Under the pieces are notes generated by a model that was not told the origin of the DNA, did no database searches, and saw nothing but the letters and a program-made list of their open reading frames with translations. Shown here piece by piece: positions 1-8,227 of a stretch of 64,000 nucleotides of DNA; positions within the stretch are counted from its first letter, which is position 1, and every line of letters starts with the position of its first letter. Where the stretch lies: the NCBI RefSeq assembly GCF_014203425.1, contig NZ_JACHJC010000001.1, positions 1,984,001-2,048,000 of the forward strand, read 5' to 3'. A program made the position numbers and the translations under genes. The stretch is from Micromonospora echinospora. GTDB taxonomy: Bacteria; Actinomycetota; Actinomycetes; Mycobacteriales; Micromonosporaceae.

Positions 1-666
1 CTGCGTCCGTTCATGTTCGCCAGCGAGGTCTTCCTCGGTGTGCGCCCGGCCAACGAATACCTCTACTGCGTCATCGCCTCGCCCGCCGGGGCGTACTTCT
101 CCGGTGGGGTGAAGCCGGTGACGGTCTGGGTCTCGCCGGACTACACCCGGGCGGCGCCCGGCGGCACCGGCGCGGCGAAGTGCGGCGGCAACTACGCGGC
201 CTCGCTCGCGGCACAGGCCGAGGCGATCGAGGCCGGCTGCGACCAGGTGGTCTTCCTGGACGCGGTCGAGCGGCGCTACGTCGACGAGCTGGGCGGCATG
301 AACGTCTTCTTCGTCTACGACGACGGCAGCATCGTCACCCCGCCGCTGGGCGGCACGATCCTGCCCGGCATCACCCGCGACGCGATCCTCGCGCTGGCCG
401 CCGAGGCCGGGCACGAGGTGCGGGAGGCGCCGGTCAGCTTCGCCGACTGGCAGACGGACGCGGCCAGCGGGCGACTGCGCGAGGTGTTCGCCTGCGGCAC
501 GGCCGCTGTCGTCACCCCGATCGGCGGCGTGCGCTTCCCGGCGGGCGAGTTCCTCATCGGCGGTGGCGAACCGGGCCGGACCACCATGGCGCTGCGCCAG
601 AAGCTCGTCGACATCCAGCGCGGTCGCGCCGAGGACCCGCACGGCTGGGTCACCCGGGTCATCTGA
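1..666 (+). CDS. ilvE: Branched-chain amino acid aminotransferase, C-terminal part (cut by window edge)
   Basis: Reading frame 1 is open from the first base, so the gene begins before the window; 221 residues are visible. It is a PLP fold-type IV transaminase that interconverts Leu, Ile and Val with their 2-oxo acids in the cytoplasm. Visible hallmarks are the [11 protein letters not shown] segment, [10 protein letters not shown] and the [15 protein letters not shown] loop, all in the order expected of IlvE. The catalytic lysine should lie in the part before CGGNYAAS. It belongs with cimA and leuCD found further along. The family call is secure; only the N terminus is missing. Confidence 0.95.
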   Translation: MRPFMFASEVFLGVRPANEYLYCVIASPAGAYFSGGVKPVTVWVSPDYTRAAPGGTGAAKCGGNYAASLAAQAEAIEAGCDQVVFLDAVERRYVDELGGMNVFFVYDDGSIVTPPLGGTILPGITRDAILALAAEAGHEVREAPVSFADWQTDAASGRLREVFACGTAAVVTPIGGVRFPAGEFLIGGGEPGRTTMALRQKLVDIQRGRAEDPHGWVTRVI

Positions 667-723
667 CCGTCCCGCCCGCGTGGTGGTCGAGGAGTCCGCT
701 CCCCGACCACCACGCGGCGGGGG

Positions 724-1488
724 TCAGTCCAGCAGGTGGGTGCGCAGGGACTCCAACTGCGCCTCGGTGACGCCGGCGTGGGTCAGATAGCCCTCGACCG
801 AGCCGTAGCCGGCGCGCAGCTCGGCCAGGAACAGCTCCATCGTCTCGGCGGGCGAGTCCAGGAACGGCGGCGGCGGCTCCTCCGCGTCCGGCAGCGTGGC
901 CCGTACCCACTCGGCGAAGCGCTGCGACGCGGCGCTGCTGAGCGCGTAGTCGGCGACCACGTCCTCGTCGGGCACCCCGAGCACGGCCAGCGTGAGCGCG
1001 CAGACGATGCCGGTGCGGTCCTTGCCGGCGACGCAGTGCACCACCACCGGGGCGTTGGCGCTGTCGGCGATCAGTCCGACCGCCTCGGCGAGCCCGGCCG
1101 TGCCGGTGCGTGCCAGGTCGGCGTACCGGTCGGCCAGGTAGCGGGCCAGGCTGACGCCGGAGGCGTCGAACCGGTTCGCGCCCCAGTCGGCGTGCTCGGG
1201 GTGGATGTGCCGGTAGGTGAGCCCGTCGTAGGCGGGCACCCGCCCGTCGCGTTCCACCTCGGTGGGGCGGCGCAGGTCGATCACGGTACGGATGCCGAGC
1301 GCGGTGAACGCCGCCCGGTCGCTCTCGTCGATGCGGTGCAGCGAGTCGGAACGGTAGAGCCGGCCGCGCCGTACGCCGCGCCCGTCGCCGGCGGCGTACC
1401 CGCCGACCTCACGGAAGTTGAACAGGGTGGGGAAGGGGCTCTGCGGGGCGTCCACATCCGACACGGTAACGGCCGACGGGGCGTTCAC
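724..1488 (-). CDS. Tyrosine/serine protein phosphatase family protein
   Basis: A 254-residue protein of the Y_phosphatase3 (dual-specificity-like) family. The P-loop HCVAGKDRTG matches HCX5R, giving the catalytic Cys and Arg, and the N terminus carries the family's NFREVGGY and GRLYRSDSL segments. The frame is open well upstream, but family homology begins just after the GTG at 1488, so that start is used; GTG codons at 1464 and 1455 are alternatives. A GGCGGG stretch lies just before the 1488 start. It lies 26 bp downstream of the PRC-barrel gene on the same strand, a likely two-gene unit. The substrate cannot be told. Confidence 0.85.
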   Translation of the reverse strand: MNAPSAVTVSDVDAPQSPFPTLFNFREVGGYAAGDGRGVRRGRLYRSDSLHRIDESDRAAFTALGIRTVIDLRRPTEVERDGRVPAYDGLTYRHIHPEHADWGANRFDASGVSLARYLADRYADLARTGTAGLAEAVGLIADSANAPVVVHCVAGKDRTGIVCALTLAVLGVPDEDVVADYALSSAASQRFAEWVRATLPDAEEPPPPFLDSPAETMELFLAELRAGYGSVEGYLTHAGVTEAQLESLRTHLLD

Positions 1489-1514
1489 ACGTCCCGCCGG
1501 CCGTCGCCGAGGTG

Positions 1515-1979
1515 TCAGATGCGCGGCGGTACGTCCGGTGGCAGCGCCGAGTGGCTCTCGCCGTAGTAGCCGCCGAGCCGGTCCCGGTAGCCCGGGTCGG
1601 CGTGGCTGGCCTCGTCGAATTCCGGTGCGGCCTTGATCTGGTCCTTGTCCCGGTCGACGTGCACGGTACGGGCGTCGTGGTCGACGAGGTTCACGGTGCC
1701 GGCCGGGAGCATCACCTTCTTGCCGAAGATCCACGGCCCGGTGTCCACGACCAGGTAGCTGTCGTCCACCTCGTGGCTCGCCCGGTCGATCTTGCCGATG
1801 GCGCCGTCGGTGGCCTCGACCTTGTAGCCGGTCAGGTCGGCGCTCGCCACGCCCGCCTCGTCGCGGTAGCGCCACGGGTCGAAGGCGCCCGCCGGGGCTC
1901 CACCGGCGACCGCGCCCCGGCCGTCGTCGAGGATCGGCTCGGTGCCGCCGTGCGTGGCGCGCGGGTCCAGTCCGTCCAT
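1515..1979 (-). CDS. PRC-barrel domain protein
   Basis: A 154-residue soluble protein. Residues about 45-115 form a PRC-barrel: the segment LTGYKVEATDGAIGKID is the typical opening strand pair, followed by WIFGKKVMLPAGTV. The rest is charged and probably flexible, ending in a Pro-rich tail. No membrane segment or signal peptide is visible. Many actinobacterial proteins of this type are associated with stress or storage, but no function can be assigned from sequence. It is read in the same direction as the following phosphatase gene. Confidence 0.8.
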   Translation of the reverse strand: MDGLDPRATHGGTEPILDDGRGAVAGGAPAGAFDPWRYRDEAGVASADLTGYKVEATDGAIGKIDRASHEVDDSYLVVDTGPWIFGKKVMLPAGTVNLVDHDARTVHVDRDKDQIKAAPEFDEASHADPGYRDRLGGYYGESHSALPPDVPPRI

Positions 1980-2098
1980 GTGCCGCCTCCCGTCCCGAGG
2001 GCCGCGGCCGTCGCGGCGCCGTCATCAGTCGGGTGGGTTACCCACGCTGTCCGGGGGTCAACCGCCGAAGGGCAGGCTGCCGGCCCGCCGACGCCGAA

Positions 2099-2128
2099 GG
2101 GCCGGCGCCACGGTGGTGGCGCCGGCCC
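2099..2128 (-). terminator. Strong hairpin downstream of ahpD
   Basis: Thirteen-base perfect arms (2099-2111 and 2116-2128) around a GGTG loop, GC-rich and without a long T-run. It lies 52 bp past the ahpD stop and is best read as the terminator of the ahpCD operon, possibly also working from the opposite side. Confidence 0.75.
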
Positions 2129-2179
2129 CTCGGGACGTCGGCCCGCGCGGCGCCGCTCGGGCGCGTTCGGCCCGGTGGA

Positions 2180-2710
2180 TCAGGCCAGCGCGGCCTCCGC
2201 GTCCAGGGTCACCGCGGCGGCATGTACGACGGCGGCGATCCGCAGCCCCTCGTGCACCTGCTCACGGCTGAACCCGGCGGCGCGCAGCGTCTTCTCGTGC
2301 GACTCCAGGCAGACGCCGCAGCCGGTGATCGCCGAGACGGCGAGGCACCACAGCTCGAAGTCGGTCTTCTCCACGCCGGGGCGGGCGATGATCTGCATCC
2401 GCAGCCGGGCCGGCAGCGACGCGTACTGCTCGTCGCCGATCAGGTGCTTGGCCCGGTAGTAGACGTTGTTCATCGCCATGACCGCCGCCGCGCCCTTTGC
2501 CGCCTCGACCGCCTCGGGCGTGAGGTGACCTGCCGCCTCCGCGGCGATCTCCCGCAGCACCACCGGGTTGCGGGCCGCCACCGCGCAGGCCAGGGCGGTG
2601 CCCCAGGCCTGCTCCGGCTTCAGCGTCGAGGTGGTGATGGTGGAGCCGAGGTTGAGCCGGATGTCCTTGGCGTACTCCGGCAGGCCCGCCTTGATCGCGT
2701 CCAGACCCAT
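2180..2710 (-). CDS. ahpD: Alkyl hydroperoxidase AhpD
   Basis: A 176-residue AhpD of the carboxymuconolactone-decarboxylase-like fold. In mycobacteria AhpD recycles AhpC through a thiol relay linked to lipoamide (known biology). The active-site motif CGVCLESH (CxxC followed three residues later by His) is present, with the family's conserved Glu upstream. The ATG at 2710 (MGLDAIKAGL) is chosen because it matches family N termini and follows the ahpC stop by two bases; the frame opens further up but inside ahpC. Translational coupling with ahpC is likely. Confidence 0.95.
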   Translation of the reverse strand: MGLDAIKAGLPEYAKDIRLNLGSTITTSTLKPEQAWGTALACAVAARNPVVLREIAAEAAGHLTPEAVEAAKGAAAVMAMNNVYYRAKHLIGDEQYASLPARLRMQIIARPGVEKTDFELWCLAVSAITGCGVCLESHEKTLRAAGFSREQVHEGLRIAAVVHAAAVTLDAEAALA

Positions 2711-2712
2711 GG

Positions 2713-3273
2713 TCAGGCCCCGGCGCCGGCGAGGAGCGCGTTGGCGTCGAGCGTCGCGCCGCCGGAGTTCCAGTTGCACGGGCACAGCTCGTCGGTCTGG
2801 AGGGCGTCGAGCACCCGCAGCACCTCGGAGACGTTACGGCCGACCGAACCGGCGGTCACCATGACGAACTGGATCTCGTTGTTCGGGTCCACGATGAAGG
2901 TGGCCCGCTGGGCGACACCGTCTTCGCCGAGCACGCCGCAGGCGGAGGTCAGCTCACGCTTGATGTCGCTGAGCATCGGGAAGGGCAGCTCGCGCAGGTC
3001 CGGGTGGTCCTTGCGCCAGGCGTAGTGGACGAACTCGTTGTCGACGGAGACGCCGAGCACCTGGGCGTCGCGGTCGGCGAACTCGCCGTTGAGGCGACCG
3101 AACTCGGCGATCTCGGTGGGGCAGACGAAGGTGAAGTCCTTCGGCCAGAAGAACACGACGCGCCACTGGCCCTCGTGGGACTTGTGGTTGATCGTCTCGA
3201 ACGCCTTGTCGGCGTCGAGCGACACGCAGGCGGTGAGTTCGTACTCGGGGAAGTGGTCACCGACAGTGAGCAC
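2713..3273 (-). CDS. ahpC: Peroxiredoxin AhpC
   Basis: A 186-residue typical 2-Cys peroxiredoxin reducing peroxides and peroxynitrite. The peroxidatic cysteine is in FTFVCPTEIAEFG (about residue 60). The C terminus has ELCPCNW, a CxC resembling the three-cysteine mycobacterial AhpC. It starts at GTG 3273, preceded by an excellent AAGGAGG. It is first gene of the ahpC-ahpD operon. No oxyR gene is adjacent, unlike many mycobacteria, so its regulator is not visible here. Confidence 0.96.
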   Translation of the reverse strand: MLTVGDHFPEYELTACVSLDADKAFETINHKSHEGQWRVVFFWPKDFTFVCPTEIAEFGRLNGEFADRDAQVLGVSVDNEFVHYAWRKDHPDLRELPFPMLSDIKRELTSACGVLGEDGVAQRATFIVDPNNEIQFVMVTAGSVGRNVSEVLRVLDALQTDELCPCNWNSGGATLDANALLAGAGA

Positions 3274-3463
3274 GGGTCCTCCTTGAGCGTGGCCGGGCAG
3301 GGTGGCCGGGCCAGTAACTGGATCGGTTCAAGATTCTTCCGCAGTCCTGTTTGTGCTCCCAGGGGGCGGTGTCCGGGTGTGAAGGCGATCACCAGCCCCG
3401 CGATCGTCCCGGAATATGGGTTTCGCCTCCCAAAACCGAGTGCGAGGTGGCAGAGTACGGGTC

Positions 3464-3496
3464 GTGACCAGCTTCGTCCTGATCATTAGCAGCTAG
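3464..3496 (+). CDS. cimA leader peptide (VTSFVLIISS)
   Basis: A 10-codon reading frame GTG...TAG with a run of Val-Leu-Ile-Ile codons in its second half. It ends 29 bp before a strong intrinsic terminator that itself lies just upstream of cimA. The composition matches the end products that would be sensed (Ile, Val, Leu). No close ribosome-binding site is visible (a GAGG lies 16 bp away), so leaderless translation is likely. This is the classic layout of a ribosome-mediated attenuator. Confidence 0.75.
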   Translation: MTSFVLIISS

Positions 3497-3554
3497 CGCG
3501 CCGGCCCTCCCTCGCCGAGCGCGCAGACCTCCCGCATCCGCGGGGGGTCTTTTT
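3496..3554 (+). promoter_or_regulatory. Transcription attenuator in front of cimA
   Basis: Two consecutive hairpins follow the leader peptide. The first pairs 3496-3505 with 3514-3524 around one bulged A. The second is a 10-bp stem, 3526-3535 with 3540-3549, loop ATCC, followed by TTTTTGTTT, a textbook intrinsic terminator. The CCCTCC loop of hairpin one could compete for the G-run of the terminator, giving an antiterminator when a ribosome stalls on the Val/Leu/Ile codons. The pairings are seen directly; the switching is inferred. Confidence 0.75.
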
Positions 3555-3591
3555 GTTTGCCCCCCAGGACGGACACGAGAAGAGGACTCCG

Positions 3592-5190
3592 ATGACCTTC
3601 CAGGTGTACGACACGACGCTGCGCGACGGCGCCCAGCGCGAAGGACTCACGTACTCGGTGGTCGACAAGCTGGCGGTGGCCCGCCTGCTCGACGACCTCG
3701 GGGTCGGCTTCATCGAGGGGGGCTGGCCGGGCGCGGTGCCGAAGGACACCGAGTTCTTCCGCCGGGCCCGCACCGAGCTGGAACTGCGGCACGCGATCCT
3801 GGTCGCCTTCGGCGCCACCCGCAAGGCCGGCCTGGCGGTCGAGGACGACCCGCAGGTGCGCGGGCTGCTCGACGCGCAGACCCCGGCCGTCGCCCTGGTC
3901 GCCAAGGCGGACCTGCGGCACGTGGAACGCGCGCTGCGCACCACCGCCGAGGAGAACCTGGCGATGATCCGCGACACCGTGTCGTACCTGGTGGCGCAGG
4001 GCCGGCGGGTCTTCGTCGACGGGGAGCACTGCTACGACGGGTTCCGCTTCGACCCGGGCTACACCACCGCCGTGGCGGAGACCGCGCTGGCCGCCGGCGC
4101 CGAGCGCTTCGTGCTCTGCGACACCAACGGCGGCATGCTGCCCTCCCAGGTCACCGCCGTGATCGAAGGGCTGGTGGCGCGCACCGGGATCGCGCCGGAA
4201 CTGCTCGGCATGCACGCGCAGAACGACACCGCCTGCGCGGTCGCCAACACCATCGCCGCGGTCGAGGCCGGCGTCCGCCACGTGCAGGGCACCGCCAACG
4301 GGTACGGCGAGCGCCCCGGCAACGCCGACATCTTCGCGATCGTCGCCAATCTTCAGCTCAAACTGGGCATGCCCGTCCTACCGGAGGGCTGCCTGGAACA
4401 GATGGTGCGGGTCTCGCACGCCATCGCCGAGATCGCCAACATCGCCCCCGACACCCACCAGGCCTACGTCGGGGCCGCCGCCTTCGCTCACAAGGCGGGG
4501 CTGCACGCGAGCGCGATCAAGGTCGACCCGTTGCTCTACAACCACGTGGAACCCACCGTGGTGGGCAACGACATGCGGATCCTGGTGACCGAGATGGCCG
4601 GCCGGGCCAGCATCGAGCTCAAGAGCCGTGAGCTCGGTCTGGACCTGGCCGGCCATCCGGACACCCTGTCCCGGGTCACCGGGCGGGTCAAGGAGCTGGA
4701 GGCCGACGGGTGGTCGTTCGAGGCCGCCGACGCCTCGTTCGAACTGCTGGTCCGCTCGGAGCTGCCGGGCGCGGCGCCGGTCCGGCCGTTCACGCTGGAG
4801 TCGTACCGGGTGCTGGTCGAGCACCGCGAGGACGGCGCAGTGGTCTCCGAGGCCACCGTGAAGATCCGGGTACGCGGCGAACGGGTGATCGCCACCGCCG
4901 AGGGCAACGGCCCGGTCAACGCGCTGGACGAGGCGCTGCGGGTGGGCCTGGCGCGGCACTACCCGGAACTGCGCGAATTCGAGCTGGCCGACTACAAGGT
5001 CCGCATCCTGGAGGGAAGCCACGGCACCGGCGCGGTGACGCGGGTGCTCGTGGAGACCGCCGGGGCCGGTCGCGACTGGACCACTGTGGGCGTGCACCCG
5101 AACGTCGTCGAGGCCAGCTGGGTCGCGCTCGTCGACGCCCTCACCTACGGCCTGGACCGGGCCCGTGTGCCGGGCGGGAGCGCGGCCTGA
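3592..5190 (+). CDS. cimA: Citramalate synthase
   Basis: A 532-residue enzyme condensing pyruvate and acetyl-CoA to citramalate, the threonine-independent route to 2-oxobutyrate and isoleucine. Residues about 3-270 form the pyruvate-carboxyltransferase TIM barrel opening with YDTTLRDGAQREGL; HMHAQND-like metal ligands are visible as MHAQND. The C-terminal quarter is a LeuA-type dimerisation and feedback domain (from about residue 405). The length and the QREGL segment favour CimA over 2-isopropylmalate synthase. The ATG at 3592 has GAGAAGAGG before it. It is preceded by a leader-peptide attenuator and converges with an EEP gene one base after its stop. Confidence 0.9.
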   Translation: MTFQVYDTTLRDGAQREGLTYSVVDKLAVARLLDDLGVGFIEGGWPGAVPKDTEFFRRARTELELRHAILVAFGATRKAGLAVEDDPQVRGLLDAQTPAVALVAKADLRHVERALRTTAEENLAMIRDTVSYLVAQGRRVFVDGEHCYDGFRFDPGYTTAVAETALAAGAERFVLCDTNGGMLPSQVTAVIEGLVARTGIAPELLGMHAQNDTACAVANTIAAVEAGVRHVQGTANGYGERPGNADIFAIVANLQLKLGMPVLPEGCLEQMVRVSHAIAEIANIAPDTHQAYVGAAAFAHKAGLHASAIKVDPLLYNHVEPTVVGNDMRILVTEMAGRASIELKSRELGLDLAGHPDTLSRVTGRVKELEADGWSFEAADASFELLVRSELPGAAPVRPFTLESYRVLVEHREDGAVVSEATVKIRVRGERVIATAEGNGPVNALDEALRVGLARHYPELREFELADYKVRILEGSHGTGAVTRVLVETAGAGRDWTTVGVHPNVVEASWVALVDALTYGLDRARVPGGSAA

Positions 5191-5191
5191 C

Positions 5192-6184
5192 TCACCCGGC
5201 CGGCAGGCGCAGCTCGGCCAGCAGCGCGCGGTGATCGCTGCCCGGCACCGGGAAGGTGCCGGCGGCGCGCACCGCGATGCGCCGGTCCACCAGGACGTGG
5301 TCGATGGTGACCGGCGGGATCGGGTCGCCGTCGTACGGGCCCCAGGTGCCGCCGAACCCGGCCCCGGCCGCGTCCGCCGCGTCGGTGTAGCCGGTGGCGA
5401 TCAGGCCCCGCAGCGCCGCGTGGTCGAGCGTCGCGTTGAAGTCCCCGGCCAGCACGCTCAGCCCGCCGTCCGGGGTGGCCGGCGGCTGGGCGCGCTGGTC
5501 GGTCCACCAGTCCGGCACCACGTCGACCGCGTACGGCGCGGCCGGGTGCGCCGATTCCACCCGTAACGGCGGCGCCCCCGGCACCGTCACCGTCGCGTAC
5601 GCCTGGGTGAAGAAGAACCCCTTGTTGCGGCGGTGCCCGGTGTCGCGCAGCGGGTGGCGGGCGTACACGCCGGAGCCGGTGGAGCCGACCTCGGGGCTCA
5701 GCGACCGGTGCGGCAGCAGCGTGGCCAGGCCGAGCCGGTCCAGCTCGGTCGCGAGCGCCGGGGTGAGTTCCTGCACCGTGAGCACGTCCACCCGGCGCGT
5801 CCGGACCAGGCCGACCAGTCCCGCCGCGTCGGCCGAGCCGAGGCGCAGGTTGGCGGTGAGCAGCCGCAGCGTCGGCCCGTCGGCCGGGGGACCGGTGTCG
5901 GGAATCACCCGGGGCGCCACCGCGCCGATCAGCGACAGCGCGGCGAGGGCCGCGACCACCGCCGGGGCCCGGCGCCGCAGGGCCAGCGCCGACACCGCCA
6001 CGACCGGGGCCACCGCGGCGACGTACGGCGTGAAGGCGATCGCCAGCACCAGCGGACCGCGTTCCAGCCCGGCCAGGCGGACGAGCGCCCAGGCGGCGAC
6101 CGGCGCGACTGCCAGCCAGCACGCGGTGGTGGCCCAGAGTCCGCCCCGGGTGCCGCCCCGGGACAGGTCCGGTGCCGTGATCAT
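5192..6184 (-). CDS. Membrane-anchored endonuclease/exonuclease/phosphatase (EEP) family protein
   Basis: A 330-residue protein. About residues 12-95 hold three hydrophobic segments; the rest, from TLRLLTANLRLG, is an EEP (DNase I-like) domain. Catalytic landmarks are TANLR, VQEL, GDFNATLDH, TIDHVLV and the final GSDHRALL. The active domain probably faces outside the cell. The ATG at 6184 is chosen; the longer frame adds 43 residues of non-hydrophobic sequence absent from the family. Substrate (nucleic acid, phospholipid or phosphate ester) cannot be told. A second, larger EEP membrane protein lies at 21727-23658. Confidence 0.82.
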   Translation of the reverse strand: MITAPDLSRGGTRGGLWATTACWLAVAPVAAWALVRLAGLERGPLVLAIAFTPYVAAVAPVVAVSALALRRRAPAVVAALAALSLIGAVAPRVIPDTGPPADGPTLRLLTANLRLGSADAAGLVGLVRTRRVDVLTVQELTPALATELDRLGLATLLPHRSLSPEVGSTGSGVYARHPLRDTGHRRNKGFFFTQAYATVTVPGAPPLRVESAHPAAPYAVDVVPDWWTDQRAQPPATPDGGLSVLAGDFNATLDHAALRGLIATGYTDAADAAGAGFGGTWGPYDGDPIPPVTIDHVLVDRRIAVRAAGTFPVPGSDHRALLAELRLPAG

Positions 6185-6299
6185 GGTCGTCAGGCTACCC
6201 GGCGCCGCGCCGCCGCGATGCCCGGCGAAACAATTTCGGGAATGCTCGTCCGCAATTTCTGAGCAGCTTTTCGATCGACCGGACACGCAATATGAGCTA

Positions 6300-6329
6300 T
6301 TGACCGCCTGCATTTCCCGGTGCTACGTT
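6300..6329 (+). promoter_or_regulatory. Candidate promoter for the secreted protein at 6464
   Basis: TTGACC (6300-6305), an 18-bp spacer and TACGTT (6324-6329) resemble a vegetative sigma-factor promoter. It would leave a leader of about 130 bases before the ATG at 6464. The surrounding 6185-6463 interval is less GC-rich than average. Confidence 0.45.
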
Positions 6330-6463
6330 CCCCCTGGTTGAGACGTCGCGACTCTCTGTAGTAAGGCCAGCTCACGAGCGGTGCGCTCCCCGGCGGATAC
6401 CCGATGATCCGCAATTTGACGCGCGCAGTCGCCGTATCACCACGGTTTACCAAGGGAGAACTC

Positions 6464-6985
6464 ATGGCCACATTCTTCAAGCGAAAGGCGACGGTGGTGG
6501 CGCTCGCCGCGCTGTCCCTCACCCTGGCCGGTGGAGGGATTGCCGCGGCCGCCCAGTCGGAGGCGCGGCCCCAGCCCGGCGCCCGGCACAGCACCGCGCA
6601 GCCGCCGGTGACCGCCGCCGAGCGGCAGGCCGCCCGTGCCGCCATGCGCGCCACGCTGGCCCCGCCGGCCCCTGGCCAGGTCGCCTGGGCGGTCGTGTCG
6701 GCCAACGGGACGCTGCTGCAGCACTCCGGCAACGTGGTGTCCTCGCTCCGGTTCGCACCCGGGCCGGGCGTGTCCGCCGGGCAGTACCAGGTGCTGTTCG
6801 ACTACGACGTGAGGCAGAAGTCGTACCACGTGTCCATCGGCACGAACACTTCGGCCGACATCCCGCCGGGCGGCGAGGTGTCGGCCGCGCCGCGCACGCT
6901 GACCCCGAACGCGGTCTTCGTGCAGACCCGCAACTCCGCCGGTGGCTTCGCCGACCGGCCGTTCCACATCCTGGTCGCCAACTGA
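6464..6985 (+). CDS. Secreted protein of unknown function
   Basis: A 173-residue protein starting with a clear Sec signal peptide (basic MATFFKRKA, hydrophobic core, likely cleavage after AAAA around residue 29). The mature part has a Gln/Pro-rich linker and then a roughly 120-residue globular beta-rich region beginning VAWAVVSANGTLLQHSG, reminiscent of short exported actinobacterial proteins with tandem beta segments. No catalytic motif or cysteine is evident. The ATG has AAGGGAGAA upstream and is closely followed by a strong terminator, so it is monocistronic. I do not recognise the family. Confidence 0.8.
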   Translation: MATFFKRKATVVALAALSLTLAGGGIAAAAQSEARPQPGARHSTAQPPVTAAERQAARAAMRATLAPPAPGQVAWAVVSANGTLLQHSGNVVSSLRFAPGPGVSAGQYQVLFDYDVRQKSYHVSIGTNTSADIPPGGEVSAAPRTLTPNAVFVQTRNSAGGFADRPFHILVAN

Positions 6986-7001
6986 CCCGTCCGGCCGCGC
7001 G

Positions 7002-7027
7002 CCGGCCCTCGCTCCGGCGAGGGCCGG
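7002..7027 (+). terminator. Intrinsic hairpin after the secreted protein gene
   Basis: Perfect 11-bp arms (7002-7012 and 7017-7027) closed by a TCCG tetraloop, 17 bp after the stop codon. The T-run is absent, as is usual for actinobacterial hairpin terminators. Confidence 0.7.
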
Positions 7028-7177
7028 TGTCGTGTTCCGTCCCGGTCCGGCCCGCGCCGCGACGGTTCGCGCCGTTGCCGCCCGATCGGGGAGATGCTGC
7101 CCGTCCGGTTCGGCCACTGCCCCTCCGGCGCCGATAATCCGACGTTTGTCGCCGGTCCGGCACGGGAAGCAAGCACC

Positions 7178-8227
7178 GTGACGGACATCTCGGACACCCT
7201 GGCCAGCGTGCCCAGCCTGGTCGATGCCGACGCGAGCGGCGTCGAGCTGGAACAGACCCTCGTCGAGGTCAAACGCGTGATCGTCGGGCAGGATCGGCTC
7301 GTCGACCGCCTGCTCACCGCCCTCATCGCCAACGGTCACTGCCTGCTGGAGGGCGTACCGGGAGTGGCCAAGACGCTCGCGGCGCAGACGCTCGCCACAG
7401 TGGTCAGCGGCACGTTCTCCCGGATCCAGTTCACGCCCGACCTGGTGCCCTCCGACATCGTCGGCACCCGCATCTACCGCGCCTCGACCGAGCAGTTCGA
7501 CGTGGAGCTGGGCCCGATCATGGCGAACCTCGTGCTCGCCGACGAGATCAACCGGGCTCCGGCCAAGGTGCAGTCGGCGCTGCTGGAGGCGATGGCCGAA
7601 GGGCAGGTCTCGATCGGCGGGCGGAGCTGGCCGGTGCCGGAGCCGTTCCTGGTCCTGGCCACCCAGAACCCGATCGAGTCCGAGGGCGTCTACCAGCTCC
7701 CCGAGGCGCAGCGCGACCGCTTCCTCATGAAGGTCGTGGTCGACTATCCGAGCGACGCCGACGAGCTGGCCATCCTCTACCGGATGAGCACCGAGCGCCC
7801 CACCGCCAGCACGGTGCTCGACCCGACCCGGCTGCGTGACCTCCAGCGCCGCGCCACCGACGTCTTCGTCCACCACGCGCTCGCCGAGTACGTGGTCCGC
7901 CTCATCCTCGCCACCCGGGACCCGGAACGCTTCGGCATGCCCGACATCGCGCCCCTGCTGGCGTACGGGGCCAGCCCTCGGGCCACGCTCGGCCTGGTGG
8001 CGGCCGCCCGCGCGCAGGCGCTCATCCACGGCCGGGACTACGTGCTCCCCGAGGACATCCGGGACCTGGCGGTGGACGTGCTGGCGCACCGGCTCGTGCT
8101 CACCTTCGACGCGGTCGCCGACGGGATCTCCGGCGAGGACGTGGTGCGCCGGGTGATCGAGGCGGTGCCGCCGCCCCGGCTGGTGAACGGGCCCACCGAG
8201 GCGGCGCCGGACCTGGCGGCGGCATGA
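7178..8227 (+). CDS. MoxR-family AAA+ ATPase
   Basis: A 349-residue AAA+ ATPase, thought to act as a chaperone for VWA-domain partners. Walker A is GVPGVAKT (about residue 60), Walker B is LVLADEINRA, sensor 1 is ATQNP, and the lid domain follows. The GTG at 7178 gives the family's usual N terminus; the frame opens further upstream without homology. A GATAAT hexamer at 7133-7138 may be its -10 element. It is the first gene of a tightly coupled operon with DUF58 and VWA genes, the standard MoxR-DUF58-BatA arrangement. Confidence 0.93.
   Translation: MTDISDTLASVPSLVDADASGVELEQTLVEVKRVIVGQDRLVDRLLTALIANGHCLLEGVPGVAKTLAAQTLATVVSGTFSRIQFTPDLVPSDIVGTRIYRASTEQFDVELGPIMANLVLADEINRAPAKVQSALLEAMAEGQVSIGGRSWPVPEPFLVLATQNPIESEGVYQLPEAQRDRFLMKVVVDYPSDADELAILYRMSTERPTASTVLDPTRLRDLQRRATDVFVHHALAEYVVRLILATRDPERFGMPDIAPLLAYGASPRATLGLVAAARAQALIHGRDYVLPEDIRDLAVDVLAHRLVLTFDAVADGISGEDVVRRVIEAVPPPRLVNGPTEAAPDLAAA

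Noticed and set aside
724..2025. A 433-residue minus-strand frame covering the phosphatase and beyond
   Set aside because: The first 180 residues are Arg/Gly-rich shadow sequence of the PRC-barrel gene in another frame; only the last 254 residues show the phosphatase family.
3274..3463. OxyR gene or clear OxyR site before ahpC
   Set aside because: No gene is present in the gap, and no convincing ATCG-N-CGAT repeat was found.
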